Positions 52,846 through 61,790 are shown, numbered from the stretch's first letter. The stretch: DNA of 64,000 nucleotides from Halobiforma lacisalsi AJ5 (GCF_000226975.2 NZ_CP019285.1:2232001-2296000), one strand, 5' to 3'. The notes: generated from the sequence alone by a model not told the origin. Translations and numbers: made by a program.

Positions 52846-52969
52846 CGGCGGCGGCTGTACCCGGAACGCCGAGCGAAACGCGACGCGGCGACCCGTGTAC
52901 GGCCGCGACTGTCGACACGTGTGACAATTCACGACACACGTTTGTCCGACGACCGCGATAGCCCTCGAT

Positions 52970-53941
52970 ATGAGCACCGGGAAGCCCGCGACCACGCCAA
53001 ACTACCGCGACCTCGAGGACGACGAGTTCCGGGAACGGATCGCGGACCTCCGGAGCCGGTACGCGGACTGCGATCTCTGTGCGTACGACTGTCGCGTCGA
53101 TCGGACGGCGGGCGACGTCGGCACCTGCCAGGTCGACGACACCGCATACGTCTCGACGTACTTCCCCCACTTCGGCGAGGAAGAGCCCCTGAAGGGCCAC
53201 AACGGGAGCGGGACGATCTTCCTCGCGAACTGCAACATGAAGTGCGTCTTCTGCCAGAACTTCGAAACCAGCCACGAGGCCGAAGGGGACCCTGCGACCG
53301 CCGAAGAGATCGCCGAAATGGCGCTGGAACTCGAGGCGCGAGGCTGTCATAACGTCAACTTCGTCTCCCCGACCCACCACTCGCCACACCTCGTCGAGGC
53401 GGTCAAGATCGCCCGGGATCGGGGCCTCGAGGTGCCGATCGTCTGGAACTGCGGCGGCTACGAGCGCGTCGAGATCCTCGAACGACTGGAGGGGGTCATC
53501 GACATCTACATGCCCGACGTGAAGTGGGGCGACGACGCGGCCGCGGCGAAATACTCGAAGGCACCCGGCTACTGGTCGAACGTTACGGACTCGCTGCGGG
53601 AGATGCACCGCCAGGTCGGCGACCTCGCCGTCGACGACACCGGACTCGCGACCGAGGGACTGCTCGTCCGTCACCTGGTCATGCCCAACCACGTCGAGAG
53701 CGCGAAGCGGGTGCTCGAGTTCGTCTCCGAGGAGATCTCGAGGGGGACGTTCGTCGACGTGATGGCCCAGTACCGGCCCTACTACAAGGCCACGGAGGAG
53801 GAGTTCTACGCGGAGATCGACCGCCCGATCACCGAGGCCGAGTATCGAGAGGTCGTCGACCACGCGCGCGAGGTCGGCCTCGAGAACCTCTATCTGGATC
53901 GGTCGATGTTAGAGCGCGGTGGCTCGTTCGGCCTGTTTTGA
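52970..53941 (+). CDS. Radical SAM protein, PflA-like
   Basis: The 323-residue protein has an N-terminal Cys-rich part (CDLCAYDCRVDRTAGDVGTC, about 34-53) and the radical-SAM cluster motif CNMKCVFCQNFE (about 87-98). Downstream blocks include NFVSPTHHSPHLVEAVKIAR and IYMPDVKWGDD. This is the COG1313 pattern (PflA-like, not a proven activase). The extra N-terminal cysteines could bind a second metal site. No cognate glycyl-radical enzyme is seen nearby. Confidence 0.9.
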   Translation: MSTGKPATTPNYRDLEDDEFRERIADLRSRYADCDLCAYDCRVDRTAGDVGTCQVDDTAYVSTYFPHFGEEEPLKGHNGSGTIFLANCNMKCVFCQNFETSHEAEGDPATAEEIAEMALELEARGCHNVNFVSPTHHSPHLVEAVKIARDRGLEVPIVWNCGGYERVEILERLEGVIDIYMPDVKWGDDAAAAKYSKAPGYWSNVTDSLREMHRQVGDLAVDDTGLATEGLLVRHLVMPNHVESAKRVLEFVSEEISRGTFVDVMAQYRPYYKATEEEFYAEIDRPITEAEYREVVDHAREVGLENLYLDRSMLERGGSFGLF

Positions 53942-54105
53942 GCACTCCGTACGATCGTCCGCACGACGACCTCAACGACGGGTTCGGGGGGATTCTATCC
54001 GCGCCTTTCGAACCCGTGATACATCAAATTAGGGGAAGTATCCAGGAGGTTAGAATGGGGGCGTGATCTTACACCCTTCATCGCCGAGTCGTAGTTGAGG
54101 GAACC

Positions 54106-54534
54106 ATGGCACTCATCGAGTGGGACGAGAGGCGGTACAGTACCGAGATCGATCGGTTCGACGAGCAACATCAGAACCTGTTCGAAATACTCAACGAGTT
54201 ACACCAGGCGATGGAGGAGGGTCACGCCGAGGAGAAACTCGGAGACACCCTGCGGGAACTCGAGGAGTACACGGAGTACCACTTCAACGACGAGGAGGAG
54301 TTCATGAACGACTGCGGCTACGCACAGGACTGTGCGAACTGCTTCCACAACCACCAGGAGATGCACGACGAGTTCGCACAGAAGGTGACCGAACTCCGCA
54401 AGAAACACGAGAACGGCGAGTACATCACGATGGAAGTACTCGAGTTCGCGCGGGACTGGCTCGATTCTCACATCGCCGGCGAAGATCAAGATCAGAGCTA
54501 TGGGGAGTACTACGCGCAGGAAGTCGATAACTAG
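54106..54534 (+). CDS. Bacteriohemerythrin-type oxygen-binding protein
   Basis: The 142-residue four-helix protein has the di-iron ligands H22, H59, E63, H83, H87 and His/Asp in SHIAGEDQ near 121-126. The order H...HxxxE...HxxxH...HxxxxD is the hemerythrin pattern. Between the E63 and H83 helices a loop CGYAQDCANCF carries three Cys, uncommon in this family. It is followed after 54 nt by a HemAT-type transducer on the same strand, so the two are probably co-transcribed and act in oxygen handling. Confidence 0.95.
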   Translation: MALIEWDERRYSTEIDRFDEQHQNLFEILNELHQAMEEGHAEEKLGDTLRELEEYTEYHFNDEEEFMNDCGYAQDCANCFHNHQEMHDEFAQKVTELRKKHENGEYITMEVLEFARDWLDSHIAGEDQDQSYGEYYAQEVDN

Positions 54535-54588
54535 CGTTCGGGTGGCTGGCCGGGAGCGTCCGAGACAGTTGCCCGAGAGAGCGAACCC

Positions 54589-56163
54589 ATGAATTCGAGA
54601 AACTCAGCATCCAGGTCCAGGACCGAGGGATCCGACTCCGACGGCGACGCGACGGCGGCGGATCGTGATTCCGACCCCTGGGCAGCCTTCGGGGAGGGAG
54701 GGCTCAACCCGGAGATCGACGAGTCGGAACTGGTTAGCCTCGACCCCGAGGAGATCGCCTGGCGGAAGGAACTGGTCGGCTTCGACCAGCAGGACGCCGA
54801 GCGCGTAGAGGCGCTCGAGGGGCTATTCGCCGACAACGCGGACGAAATCGCGAGTCGGTTCTACGGGAACCTGACCGAACACGAGCGGACCCAGTCGGTC
54901 ATCGACCGGTCGCCGAAAGGGATCGACGAACTCGAGCGGACACAGCAAGCCTACGTGCGGACGCTCACGGAGGGGACGTACGGGACCGACTACTTCCGGA
55001 ACCGGGCGCGAATCGGGAAACTCCACGAACTCCTCGAGATGCCCGTCGCGCAGTACGTCGGGCAGTACGGCTTCTACTTCGAACTCCTGTTCGAGGTCAT
55101 GCGGGAGCGTCGAGCGGACCGGATCGCGGCGACGCTCGAGGAGTCGGGCGTCGAGGACGAGACGATCGCGGAGGTCCGGTCCCAGGTCGAAACCACCAGC
55201 GAGGAGACGCTCTCCGTGCTCAAACTGCTGATGCTCGACATGCAGGTGGCGATGGAGACGTACGTGAGCGCACGGGAGTCCGACCTCCGTGAGGAGATGG
55301 ACCGTCGGCGGGAGATCGCGGCGGGAACGCAGGACGCCGTCACGGAACTCAAAGACTTCGCCAGCGACGTCTCGAAGAGTTCGAAACGGATCAGCGAACT
55401 CACGGACACGGAAGCCGGGAACGTCGACGAGATCCGTCAGGAGATGTCGAACCTGAGCGCGACGATCGAGGAGGTCGCGGCGACGGCGAAGGAAGTCGAG
55501 CGGACGAGCGAGCAGGCGGTCGAAACGGCGAAGACAGGCCAGGAGTCGGCGACCTCGGCGCTGGACCTGATGGCCGACATCCAGGCGTCGGCGGAGGACA
55601 TCGGCACCAGCGCACACGATCTGGAGGCCAAGACCAGGGAGATCGACGACATCGTGGGGGTGATCAACGACATCGCCGACCAGACGAACCTGCTCGCGCT
55701 GAACGCCTCCATCGAGGCCGCGCGGGCCGGCGAGGCCGGCGACGGGTTCGCCGTCGTCGCGGACGAAGTCAAGACCCTCGCGGAGGAGGCCCAGACGCAG
55801 GCCGGCCGCATCGAGGAAACGATCGACGGTGTCCGAGAGGAGATCGAACGGACGGTCGAGAATACGGAGTCGGCGGCCGCTGACATCGACTTGGGTATCG
55901 AGGCGGTCGAGGACGCCATGGCCCAACTGGACGAGATCGTCGAAACCGTCGAAGCGGCCGCGGACGGCGTCTCGCAGGTCTCGGTCGCGACGGACGATCA
56001 GGCACACGCCGCGGAGGAGATCGCTACCAACCTCGACGACGCGGCCGAACGCATCCGCGAGATCAACGAGGAGATCGACGAGGTAGCCCGGGCCAACGAA
56101 CAGCAGACGGCCAAGGTCTTCAAGGTCACCTCGGATCTCAAACAGCTGACCGACACCCAGTGA
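54589..56163 (+). CDS. hemAT: HemAT-type globin-coupled aerotaxis transducer
   Basis: The soluble 524-residue chemoreceptor has a disordered leader (about 1-55), a globin sensor (about 55-230) with the proximal His at 146 in IGKLHELLEM, and a methyl-accepting domain (about 255-524). The hairpin tip INDIADQTNLLALNASIEAA and EAGDGFAVVADEVKTLAEEA are intact. HemAT binds oxygen through heme and signals to CheA. No transmembrane segment is present. Gene order after hemerythrin suggests a joint oxygen response. Confidence 0.95.
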   Translation: MNSRNSASRSRTEGSDSDGDATAADRDSDPWAAFGEGGLNPEIDESELVSLDPEEIAWRKELVGFDQQDAERVEALEGLFADNADEIASRFYGNLTEHERTQSVIDRSPKGIDELERTQQAYVRTLTEGTYGTDYFRNRARIGKLHELLEMPVAQYVGQYGFYFELLFEVMRERRADRIAATLEESGVEDETIAEVRSQVETTSEETLSVLKLLMLDMQVAMETYVSARESDLREEMDRRREIAAGTQDAVTELKDFASDVSKSSKRISELTDTEAGNVDEIRQEMSNLSATIEEVAATAKEVERTSEQAVETAKTGQESATSALDLMADIQASAEDIGTSAHDLEAKTREIDDIVGVINDIADQTNLLALNASIEAARAGEAGDGFAVVADEVKTLAEEAQTQAGRIEETIDGVREEIERTVENTESAAADIDLGIEAVEDAMAQLDEIVETVEAAADGVSQVSVATDDQAHAAEEIATNLDDAAERIREINEEIDEVARANEQQTAKVFKVTSDLKQLTDTQ

Positions 56164-56258
56164 ACGCGGCGACGGCAGCGCCGTACAACGGGTTTCGAGG
56201 ACGCGTTTCGTGCTCCGGGAGGGGCCTCGAATTGTGAGACGGAGAGAACGCGGGCCGC

Positions 56259-57296
56259 TCAGGTGGGATCGACGCCGAGGACCGCATCGACGACGGCCTG
56301 GACGCGCGTCGCCGCCGCGAAGGAGACGAGGTCGCCGTTCCCGTCCTCGAGCTCGGTTACGAACTCGTCGACCAGCGACAGCGTCGTCTCCCCCGGTTCC
56401 TCGGTGATCACGCGTTCGTTTTCCTCGCCGGGGTCAGCGACGAGTCGACGCCACGCCCGTAGCGACAGCGATCCCTCGGTCCCTTCGACCGTGATGCTGT
56501 TCTCCTCGCTGCCGGCACAGTCACAGAGGAGGTCGATCGTCCCGTGGACGCTGTCCTCGAGTTCGACGGCGCCGCCGGTCTCGGCGGCTGTTTCGACGGC
56601 CGTTCGGCCCGCCCCGCTCGCGTCGGCGTGCTCGAGATTGCCGCCGGCGAGGAAGGTTCCGACGATGGACTCCTCGTACTTCTCCGGGGCCGTGTACCGA
56701 ACGTCCGCGGTGACGTCGGCGACGTCGCCGAACAGTTCCCGGGTGCCGAACACGAAGTGGCTTCCGACCTCCCGGAGCGGGCCGCCCTGTTCGCGGCCGG
56801 CGAGCCAGTCGACGTCCTGCCACTCGCGGGGCCACTGTGGAAAGCGAAACCGGAGAGTAACGCGTTTCGGCGTGCCGATCTCGCCGGCCGCGATCCGCTC
56901 GCGCATCTCGACGAACCCCGGCGTGTAGCGAAACGGGAAGTTGATCGCGGTCGTACAGTCGCTCTGCCGGGCACGCTCGGTCAACTCGCGACCGACGGCC
57001 GCGTTCTCCGCGATGGGCTTCTCGCAGATGACGTGTGTTTCCGCCTCGAGTGCGGCGCGGACGACGGCCGCGTGGTGCTTCGGGGGGACGCCCACGTAGA
57101 CGATGTCGACCGCGTCGATCCCGACGAGGTCCTCGACCTCGGTGACCGCCTCGCAGTCGTACGTCGTCGCCATCGACTCCGCCTTCTCGGGGAGCCGATC
57201 GCAGACGGCCCGGATCGCAGTCCGTTCGTGTTCGTCGAACGCCTCCGCGAGCCGCGAGCCGATAACGCCACAGCCGACGATTCCGACCTGGTGCAT
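56259..57296 (-). CDS. Gfo/Idh/MocA-type NAD(P)-dependent oxidoreductase
   Basis: The 345-residue enzyme has the N-terminal Rossmann motif VGIVGCGVIGSRLAEAF (about 4-20), the EKP motif HVICEKPIAENAA (about 89-101) and a C-terminal alpha/beta domain. Family members act on sugars or inositol, but the substrate here is open. The start at 57296 gives MHQVGIVGCG. It stands alone next to a MATE exporter gene on the same strand (90 nt gap). Confidence 0.92.
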   Translation of the reverse strand: MHQVGIVGCGVIGSRLAEAFDEHERTAIRAVCDRLPEKAESMATTYDCEAVTEVEDLVGIDAVDIVYVGVPPKHHAAVVRAALEAETHVICEKPIAENAAVGRELTERARQSDCTTAINFPFRYTPGFVEMRERIAAGEIGTPKRVTLRFRFPQWPREWQDVDWLAGREQGGPLREVGSHFVFGTRELFGDVADVTADVRYTAPEKYEESIVGTFLAGGNLEHADASGAGRTAVETAAETGGAVELEDSVHGTIDLLCDCAGSEENSITVEGTEGSLSLRAWRRLVADPGEENERVITEEPGETTLSLVDEFVTELEDGNGDLVSFAAATRVQAVVDAVLGVDPT

Positions 57297-57386
57297 GCAC
57301 GGACGGTGAACCGCTCCTCTCAAGAAGGTGCGCATTCGGTTCGGGATGTTGCTGCAACCGGCCTCCGGCACTCGGGTCGGTCGTCC

Positions 57387-58889
57387 TCAATCGTCGTTAG
57401 TCGAGACGACGTTCGATCCGACCCCCTCGAGTGACGGATCGTCCGCGGTCAGGTTGCCATCCCGCCAGGTGCCGCGCTCGAACCAGAGATACGCGACGAT
57501 CCCGCCGACGACGTTCGAGATCGGGAAGGCGATCCAGAGTCCCATCACGTCGAACGTGCTCGAGGCGATCCAGGCGACTGGAAGCCGAACGAACCCGAGC
57601 GTCACGAGGGAGATAGCGGCCGCGATCATCGTGTGACCGGACCCCCGGAAGCCCCCGGTGTAGGCGCGCATGACGCCGATAAACCCGAAGGTGAGTCCGG
57701 TCACGCGAAGGAAAGTCGTGGCGTGATCGACCACTGCCGGATCGGGAGAGAAGACGCTGGCGATCGGTCCCGCAGCGAGCACGATGAGGCCACCACCTAC
57801 CGTGAGGAGTCCGAGCATAGCGCGTGCACCGAAGTGGTTCGTCTCGGCGGCACGGCCGACTTTCCCGGCCCCGATGTTCTGGCCGGTCATCGTCTCGATC
57901 CCCTGGGAGACGGCGAGCGCCGGCAGGAAGATCACCGAAAAGACTCGGGTTCCGATTCCGTACGCCCCGCTGACCGCGTTCGGGAAGGTCGCTACGACGA
58001 CGAGAAGCATGGTGATAGAGAGCGATCGAGCGGCACCTTCGACGGAGGCCGGTAGTCCGATGGTAAGGATCGTTCGCCCGAACAGGAGGTCCGGGACCAT
58101 CTCGGAGAGGCGGATCCGGACGCCGCGTTTCCCGCGGAACATGATCGCCAACCCGACGGCGAGGGCAAGCGCCCGGGACCCCACGGTCGCGATCGCAGCG
58201 CCGCCGATCCCCCAGCCGGTGAATCCCGTCGCCTCGAGTGCCGCGGTTTCCAGTCCACCCAGTCCGAGAACGCCGAGCAGCGGATTCGCGTCGAACCCGA
58301 AGATGAGGATCGGATCGAGGACGATATTGAGAATCACCGAACCGGCCATGACGTACATCGGCGTCACGGTGTCGCCGTAACCGCGCATGAGCGCCAGAAA
58401 GACTGCGAAGCCGAAGACGGCGAACAGGCCGACGGCGTAGACGCGCATGTACTCGACGACCAGCGGTGCCACGGTCTCGTTCACTCCGAGGAGTGCAGTG
58501 ATATCGTCGACGAAGACATACCCCAGAACACCCAGAACGATGGAGATGACCGCCGCGTAGGCCATGGTCTGCGACGCGGCGTACGCGGCACGCTCCTCGT
58601 TGCCGGCTCCGGTGTGCTGAGCGACGAGGACGCTCCCCGCGACCGAGACGCCCAGGGCGAGCGAGATCATCAGGAAGACGATCGGGAACGCGAACGTAAT
58701 CGCAGACAGCGCCTCGGTGCTGTGACGCCCGAGCCAGAAGGTGTCGGCCAGGTTGTACAGCACCTGAAAGAGGTTCTGGACGACGATCGGCAACGAGAGG
58801 TAAAACAGCGGCCAGCCGATATCTCCCGAGGTGAGATCCAACGCTTCTGGCCCTCTGAACAGGGAGTCGATAGCGCCTTTGATCCCCAT
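57387..58889 (-). CDS. MATE-family efflux transporter
   Basis: The 500-residue protein has about twelve predicted helices. N-terminal DIGWPLFYLSLPIVVQNLFQ and LYNLADTFWLGRHSTEALSA are MATE signatures, with the second half repeating the fold. It would export cationic compounds using Na+ or H+. Its ATG shares one base with the stop of the upstream TetR-like gene (TGATG), so the two are translationally coupled. Confidence 0.94.
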   Translation of the reverse strand: MGIKGAIDSLFRGPEALDLTSGDIGWPLFYLSLPIVVQNLFQVLYNLADTFWLGRHSTEALSAITFAFPIVFLMISLALGVSVAGSVLVAQHTGAGNEERAAYAASQTMAYAAVISIVLGVLGYVFVDDITALLGVNETVAPLVVEYMRVYAVGLFAVFGFAVFLALMRGYGDTVTPMYVMAGSVILNIVLDPILIFGFDANPLLGVLGLGGLETAALEATGFTGWGIGGAAIATVGSRALALAVGLAIMFRGKRGVRIRLSEMVPDLLFGRTILTIGLPASVEGAARSLSITMLLVVVATFPNAVSGAYGIGTRVFSVIFLPALAVSQGIETMTGQNIGAGKVGRAAETNHFGARAMLGLLTVGGGLIVLAAGPIASVFSPDPAVVDHATTFLRVTGLTFGFIGVMRAYTGGFRGSGHTMIAAAISLVTLGFVRLPVAWIASSTFDVMGLWIAFPISNVVGGIVAYLWFERGTWRDGNLTADDPSLEGVGSNVVSTNDD

Positions 58890-59158
58890 CAGGCGATCAC
58901 CGCTGACGGGGTGAGCAACGCGTCGAGTCGATCGCGTTCGCTTTCGCCCGATACCCCCTCCTGCCGTTCCGGTGAGCGCTCGTAGCGGTAATCGAGGAGT
59001 ACCTCCTCGAGTCGTTCCCTGCTGTCGTCGGAGTGGTGAATGGCCGCCTCGCTCAGTTCCGATTCGTCCGCGATCCGCTGTATCGTCGGGTCCGCGGAGC
59101 CGTATTCGCAGAGAGTACGATAGGTCTCTTCGAGGACCGCTCGTTCCGTGTCGTCCAT
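58889..59158 (-). CDS. TetR-type regulator, short form
   Basis: The 89-residue protein has a TetR helix-turn-helix (about 1-50): TLCEYGSADPTIQRIADESE, then LSEAAIHHSDDSRERLEEVL. It stops about 40 residues after the HTH, whereas TetR proteins run about 190 residues; the ligand-binding domain is absent. The palindrome at 59173-59186 lies 15 nt upstream of its start. It precedes the MATE gene with a 1-nt overlap, the usual drug-exporter arrangement. It may be truncated or a naturally short form. Confidence 0.85.
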   Translation of the reverse strand: MDDTERAVLEETYRTLCEYGSADPTIQRIADESELSEAAIHHSDDSRERLEEVLLDYRYERSPERQEGVSGESERDRLDALLTPSAVIA

Positions 59159-59172
59159 CGAGTACGGTACTT

Positions 59173-59186
59173 ACTGACTAGTCAGT
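59173..59186. promoter_or_regulatory. TetR operator palindrome
   Basis: ACTGACTAGTCAGT is a perfect 14-bp palindrome, 15 nt before the TetR gene start, in the position of the transcription start. It should block or tune initiation of the TetR-MATE unit. A TATA-like TAAGGTTTTT (minus strand) lies just upstream of it. Confidence 0.75.
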
Positions 59187-59660
59187 CAAAAACCTTAGGG
59201 AGCCGGCTACTCCCTGCGAGACCCTCATCCGTGCCCACTCCGGTAGGTTTCGTCACACGGCATCTTCTCGAACGGAGTCGCGACGTGGCCCGTGGGACTC
59301 TACTGGCCCTCGAACAGCGGTTTCGCCACGGTGGCTTCTCCAATCGCTAGAACGGGCGGATCGGCGCTATTCTCGAGCAGGCCACTCGAGAGCGACTTCT
59401 AGCGGTGATCACGGGACACCCGGGACTCTTGTGTTCGCGTTATGAATATTTCCGGTCAGATGGACGGAACGCCGAAGGAGGACCTTCGGGAACCGTCGGA
59501 GTGAACGCGTTCGTTATCGTCCCGATCAGTAGGGCTCGCCTCGCCAGTACGCACCCGCCGACGGAGAACCGACTCGAGCAACTCCGCAACCTCGAACGAA
59601 AGACAACGGCCTGACGAACTGCGCGATGAATATTCGAGCCAACCGAGTGACTCGGTCCAG
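59187..59660. other. Intergenic stretch without recognisable gene
   Basis: About 470 nt between the TetR promoter and the NSS transporter gene end. Short open frames do not look haloarchaeal. It holds the TATA-like element of the TetR gene at its left edge. Nothing else was seen. Confidence 0.5.
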
Positions 59661-61088
59661 TCAGTCCCGGCTCTTCCCCGGTTGTGGTCCGGTTTCGGAG
59701 ACGGTACGGCGAGCAATCGACACGAGCACCACCATTGTCAGCAGCGTCCCGACCGACAACAGCCCTCTCCCGACCGAGAGCCCGACCAGGGCCGTGACGT
59801 CGGCGTAAAACGTAAAGAGGAGGAACGCCGGGAAGACGGTCCCGATCGCGTACCGCCACGGGATCACCAGGGGACGCGAGATCGCTCCCGACCCTTCGAG
59901 GTACTCCTCGATCGCGGCCGGGCCGAGCACCCAGGCCGTATACACCATGAACCCGGTCAGTCCGAGCACCAACAGCAGATCGACGAGATGGTCCGCAAAC
60001 AGCGTAAACACCGCAGGGCTGAACGCGTTCACGCCGCCGGTAACTGCGACCAGCGCGAACAATCCACGGGTCGCAGTCGACCGCTCGAGGTCGAACTCGT
60101 CGACCAGGAACGAGACCGGAATCTCGAGAATGCTGATCAGGCTCGTGAGGGCTGCGAGGAAGACGACCAGGAAGAAGACCGCGCCGAGGAGTCGTCCGCC
60201 GGGCAGGTTCGCGAACGCGCTGGCGATACCGACGAACAGGGCGCCGGGGCCGCCCTCGGTCGGTCCTGGCGCGAACGAGAACAACAACGGGAAGACCACC
60301 AGTCCGGCCAGAACACCGATGCCGAGATTGAACACGGCGATAACTGAGGCGTCGAGGGGCAGCGAGCGGTCATCGTCGACGTAGGACGCGTAGGTTATCA
60401 TCGTCCCGCCACCGATCGAGAGGGTGAAAAGCGCCTGGCCGGCGGCCGATCCCAGCACCGACAGGAAGTTCTCGGCGAGGTAGGCCCCGTCGAATCCGAG
60501 GTAGAACTCGTACCCCTGCGCAGCGTCGGGCTGTCCGGCCGCCCAGATCGCGAGTCCGACGAGCAACACGACGATGCCGGGCATCATCACTTTCGTCGTC
60601 GCCTCGATGCCGCGCCTGATCCCCGCGCCGACGATCAGAGACGTGGCCGCGAGGACGGCGAGTTGGTATCCGAACGCTTCGACACCGTAGCTGATCGTCG
60701 CGAAATGGGTCTCGGGAGCCGCGAAATAGGCACCCGTCGCACTCTCGAGGAAGTAGCGGAGAATCCACCCGCCGACGACGCTGTAGAACGACAGTAGCAT
60801 GATCGACGTGACGACACAGAGCCCGCCCAACGCCGTCCAGAAACGCGATCCGGAGAGGGATTTGAACGCTCCGACCGGGTTCCGATTCGACCGTCGACCG
60901 ATCACGAACGCAGCCAGTAACCCCGGCACCCCAACGACGAGGACGGTAAGCAGATACAGTAGCAGAAAGGCACTTCCGCCGTTCTCCGCGGTCATCCATG
61001 GGAACCGCCAGAGGTTTCCCAACCCGATCGCGCTTCCGACCGCGGCCAGAATAAATCCGGCGCGACTCGCCCAACTCTCGCGTACCAT
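59661..61088 (-). CDS. Sodium-dependent transporter (NSS/SNF family)
   Basis: The 475-residue protein has about twelve helices. The N-terminus AAVGSAIGLGNLWRFPWMTA (about 16-35) contains the family's sodium-binding segment. Bacterial and archaeal relatives import amino acids or other small amines with Na+. Its promoter is weak in sequence. It lies next to a tRNA-associated repeat zone. Confidence 0.94.
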   Translation of the reverse strand: MVRESWASRAGFILAAVGSAIGLGNLWRFPWMTAENGGSAFLLLYLLTVLVVGVPGLLAAFVIGRRSNRNPVGAFKSLSGSRFWTALGGLCVVTSIMLLSFYSVVGGWILRYFLESATGAYFAAPETHFATISYGVEAFGYQLAVLAATSLIVGAGIRRGIEATTKVMMPGIVVLLVGLAIWAAGQPDAAQGYEFYLGFDGAYLAENFLSVLGSAAGQALFTLSIGGGTMITYASYVDDDRSLPLDASVIAVFNLGIGVLAGLVVFPLLFSFAPGPTEGGPGALFVGIASAFANLPGGRLLGAVFFLVVFLAALTSLISILEIPVSFLVDEFDLERSTATRGLFALVAVTGGVNAFSPAVFTLFADHLVDLLLVLGLTGFMVYTAWVLGPAAIEEYLEGSGAISRPLVIPWRYAIGTVFPAFLLFTFYADVTALVGLSVGRGLLSVGTLLTMVVLVSIARRTVSETGPQPGKSRD

Positions 61089-61414
61089 TCTGTCTCAGCG
61101 AACCAACTCGGCGCGCATAAGAATTGTTACTCAGTGGCTCAGCGCACTCGCAGTTGGGTGGATGCAGGGAGATAGTAAAGATATATTGACACTATGGAGT
61201 TCGTTTCATATGTTCTCGAAGGGCGTATTAGGCCCCAGCAAACTGCGCTTGAGCATCTCGAGATCCGTGATCTACCCATTAATTTCAGTATTATTATGTG
61301 TCTGTCTGGCCTGATCCGACTCGGTTGGCGGCGTCCTCGAGACGTCGGGAACAGGCGTTACACTCGACGCGCCTGTCTACGGCAGGGAACGATACTGGAC
61401 GCGGAGTTCGTGTG
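61089..61414. other. Low-GC stretch without recognisable gene
   Basis: This 326-nt stretch is AT-richer than the surroundings (around 61160-61310) and lacks coding character. It lies between the NSS gene and the tRNA-derived repeats, so it may be the decayed remainder of an inserted element. No integrase fragment could be recognised. Confidence 0.4.
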
Positions 61415-61433
61415 AGTAGTGGGGGAATTTGAA
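61415..61433. repeat. Decayed partial copy of the tRNA-Val 3' flank
   Basis: AGTAGTGGGGGAATTTGAAC resembles the sequence at 61711-61736 that covers the tRNA 3' end, with the middle altered. It is the most distant of the three copies. Confidence 0.4.
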
Positions 61434-61562
61434 CCCCGCCGAAACGACCTTGCTCGCACCCTGCGGTCGCTGCGCGAGTCGCGACTCGCCTGGTTCAAAC
61501 TGCCCGACGTACGAAATTACGCCTCACGGGTTGCTCGACGCAAAACTAGTGGGGCGGGGTAG

Positions 61563-61625
61563 TCACGATACTGTCGCTCGCGAATTTGCTCTCCATGGAA
61601 GTCGTGGGTTGGGGCAGATTTGAAC
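61563..61625. repeat. Direct repeat, copy 1 (tRNA-Val 3' end and flank)
   Basis: About 63 nt begin TCACGATACTGTCGCTCG and end GTGGGTTGGGGCAGATTTGA. The same block occurs exactly 111 nt to the right (61674-61736), where its end is the real tRNA 3' part. The last 22 nt are identical. Confidence 0.85.
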
Positions 61626-61672
61626 CACGGTCGTTCCGCTTCGCTCCACTCCCTGATTCAAATCTGCCCAAC
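61608..61672. repeat. Inverted repeat of tRNA T-arm sequence
   Basis: TTGGGGCAGATTTGAA at 61608-61623 is answered by TTCAAATCTGCCCAA at 61658-61672, forming an imperfect hairpin of tRNA acceptor/T-arm sequence with a loop of about 34 nt. Confidence 0.7.
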
Positions 61673-61673
61673 A

Positions 61674-61736
61674 TCACGATACTGTCGCTCGTGAATTTGC
61701 TCGCGACAGAAGTAGTGGGTTGGGGCAGATTTGAAC
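61674..61736. repeat. Direct repeat, copy 2 (overlaps genuine tRNA-Val 3' end)
   Basis: Second copy of the block at 61563-61625. Its right half (from 61716) is the acceptor and T-arm of tRNA-Val, so copy 1 is the likely displaced att-type remnant. Confidence 0.85.
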
Positions 61737-61790
61737 TGCCGACTTCCTCCGTGTGAAGGAGGTATCATAACCGGACTAGATCACCAACCC
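61716..61790 (-). tRNA. tRNA-Val (anticodon CAC)
   Basis: Read on the minus strand, acceptor arms GGGTTGG and CCAACCC pair, the anticodon stem CCTCC/GGAGG encloses loop TTCACAC, and the T-arm GGCAG-TTCAAAT-CTGCC is complete. The discriminator base is A, with no CCA encoded. No intron is present. The gene's 3' end is duplicated downstream, as typical for integration sites. Confidence 0.93.

Noticed and set aside
59405..59614. 69-codon open frame upstream of the NSS gene end
   Set aside because: No motif, neutral to basic composition, and no promoter.
61194..61415. 73-codon open frame in the GC-poor stretch near the tRNA
   Set aside because: No integrase or other family pattern; could be debris but cannot be supported.
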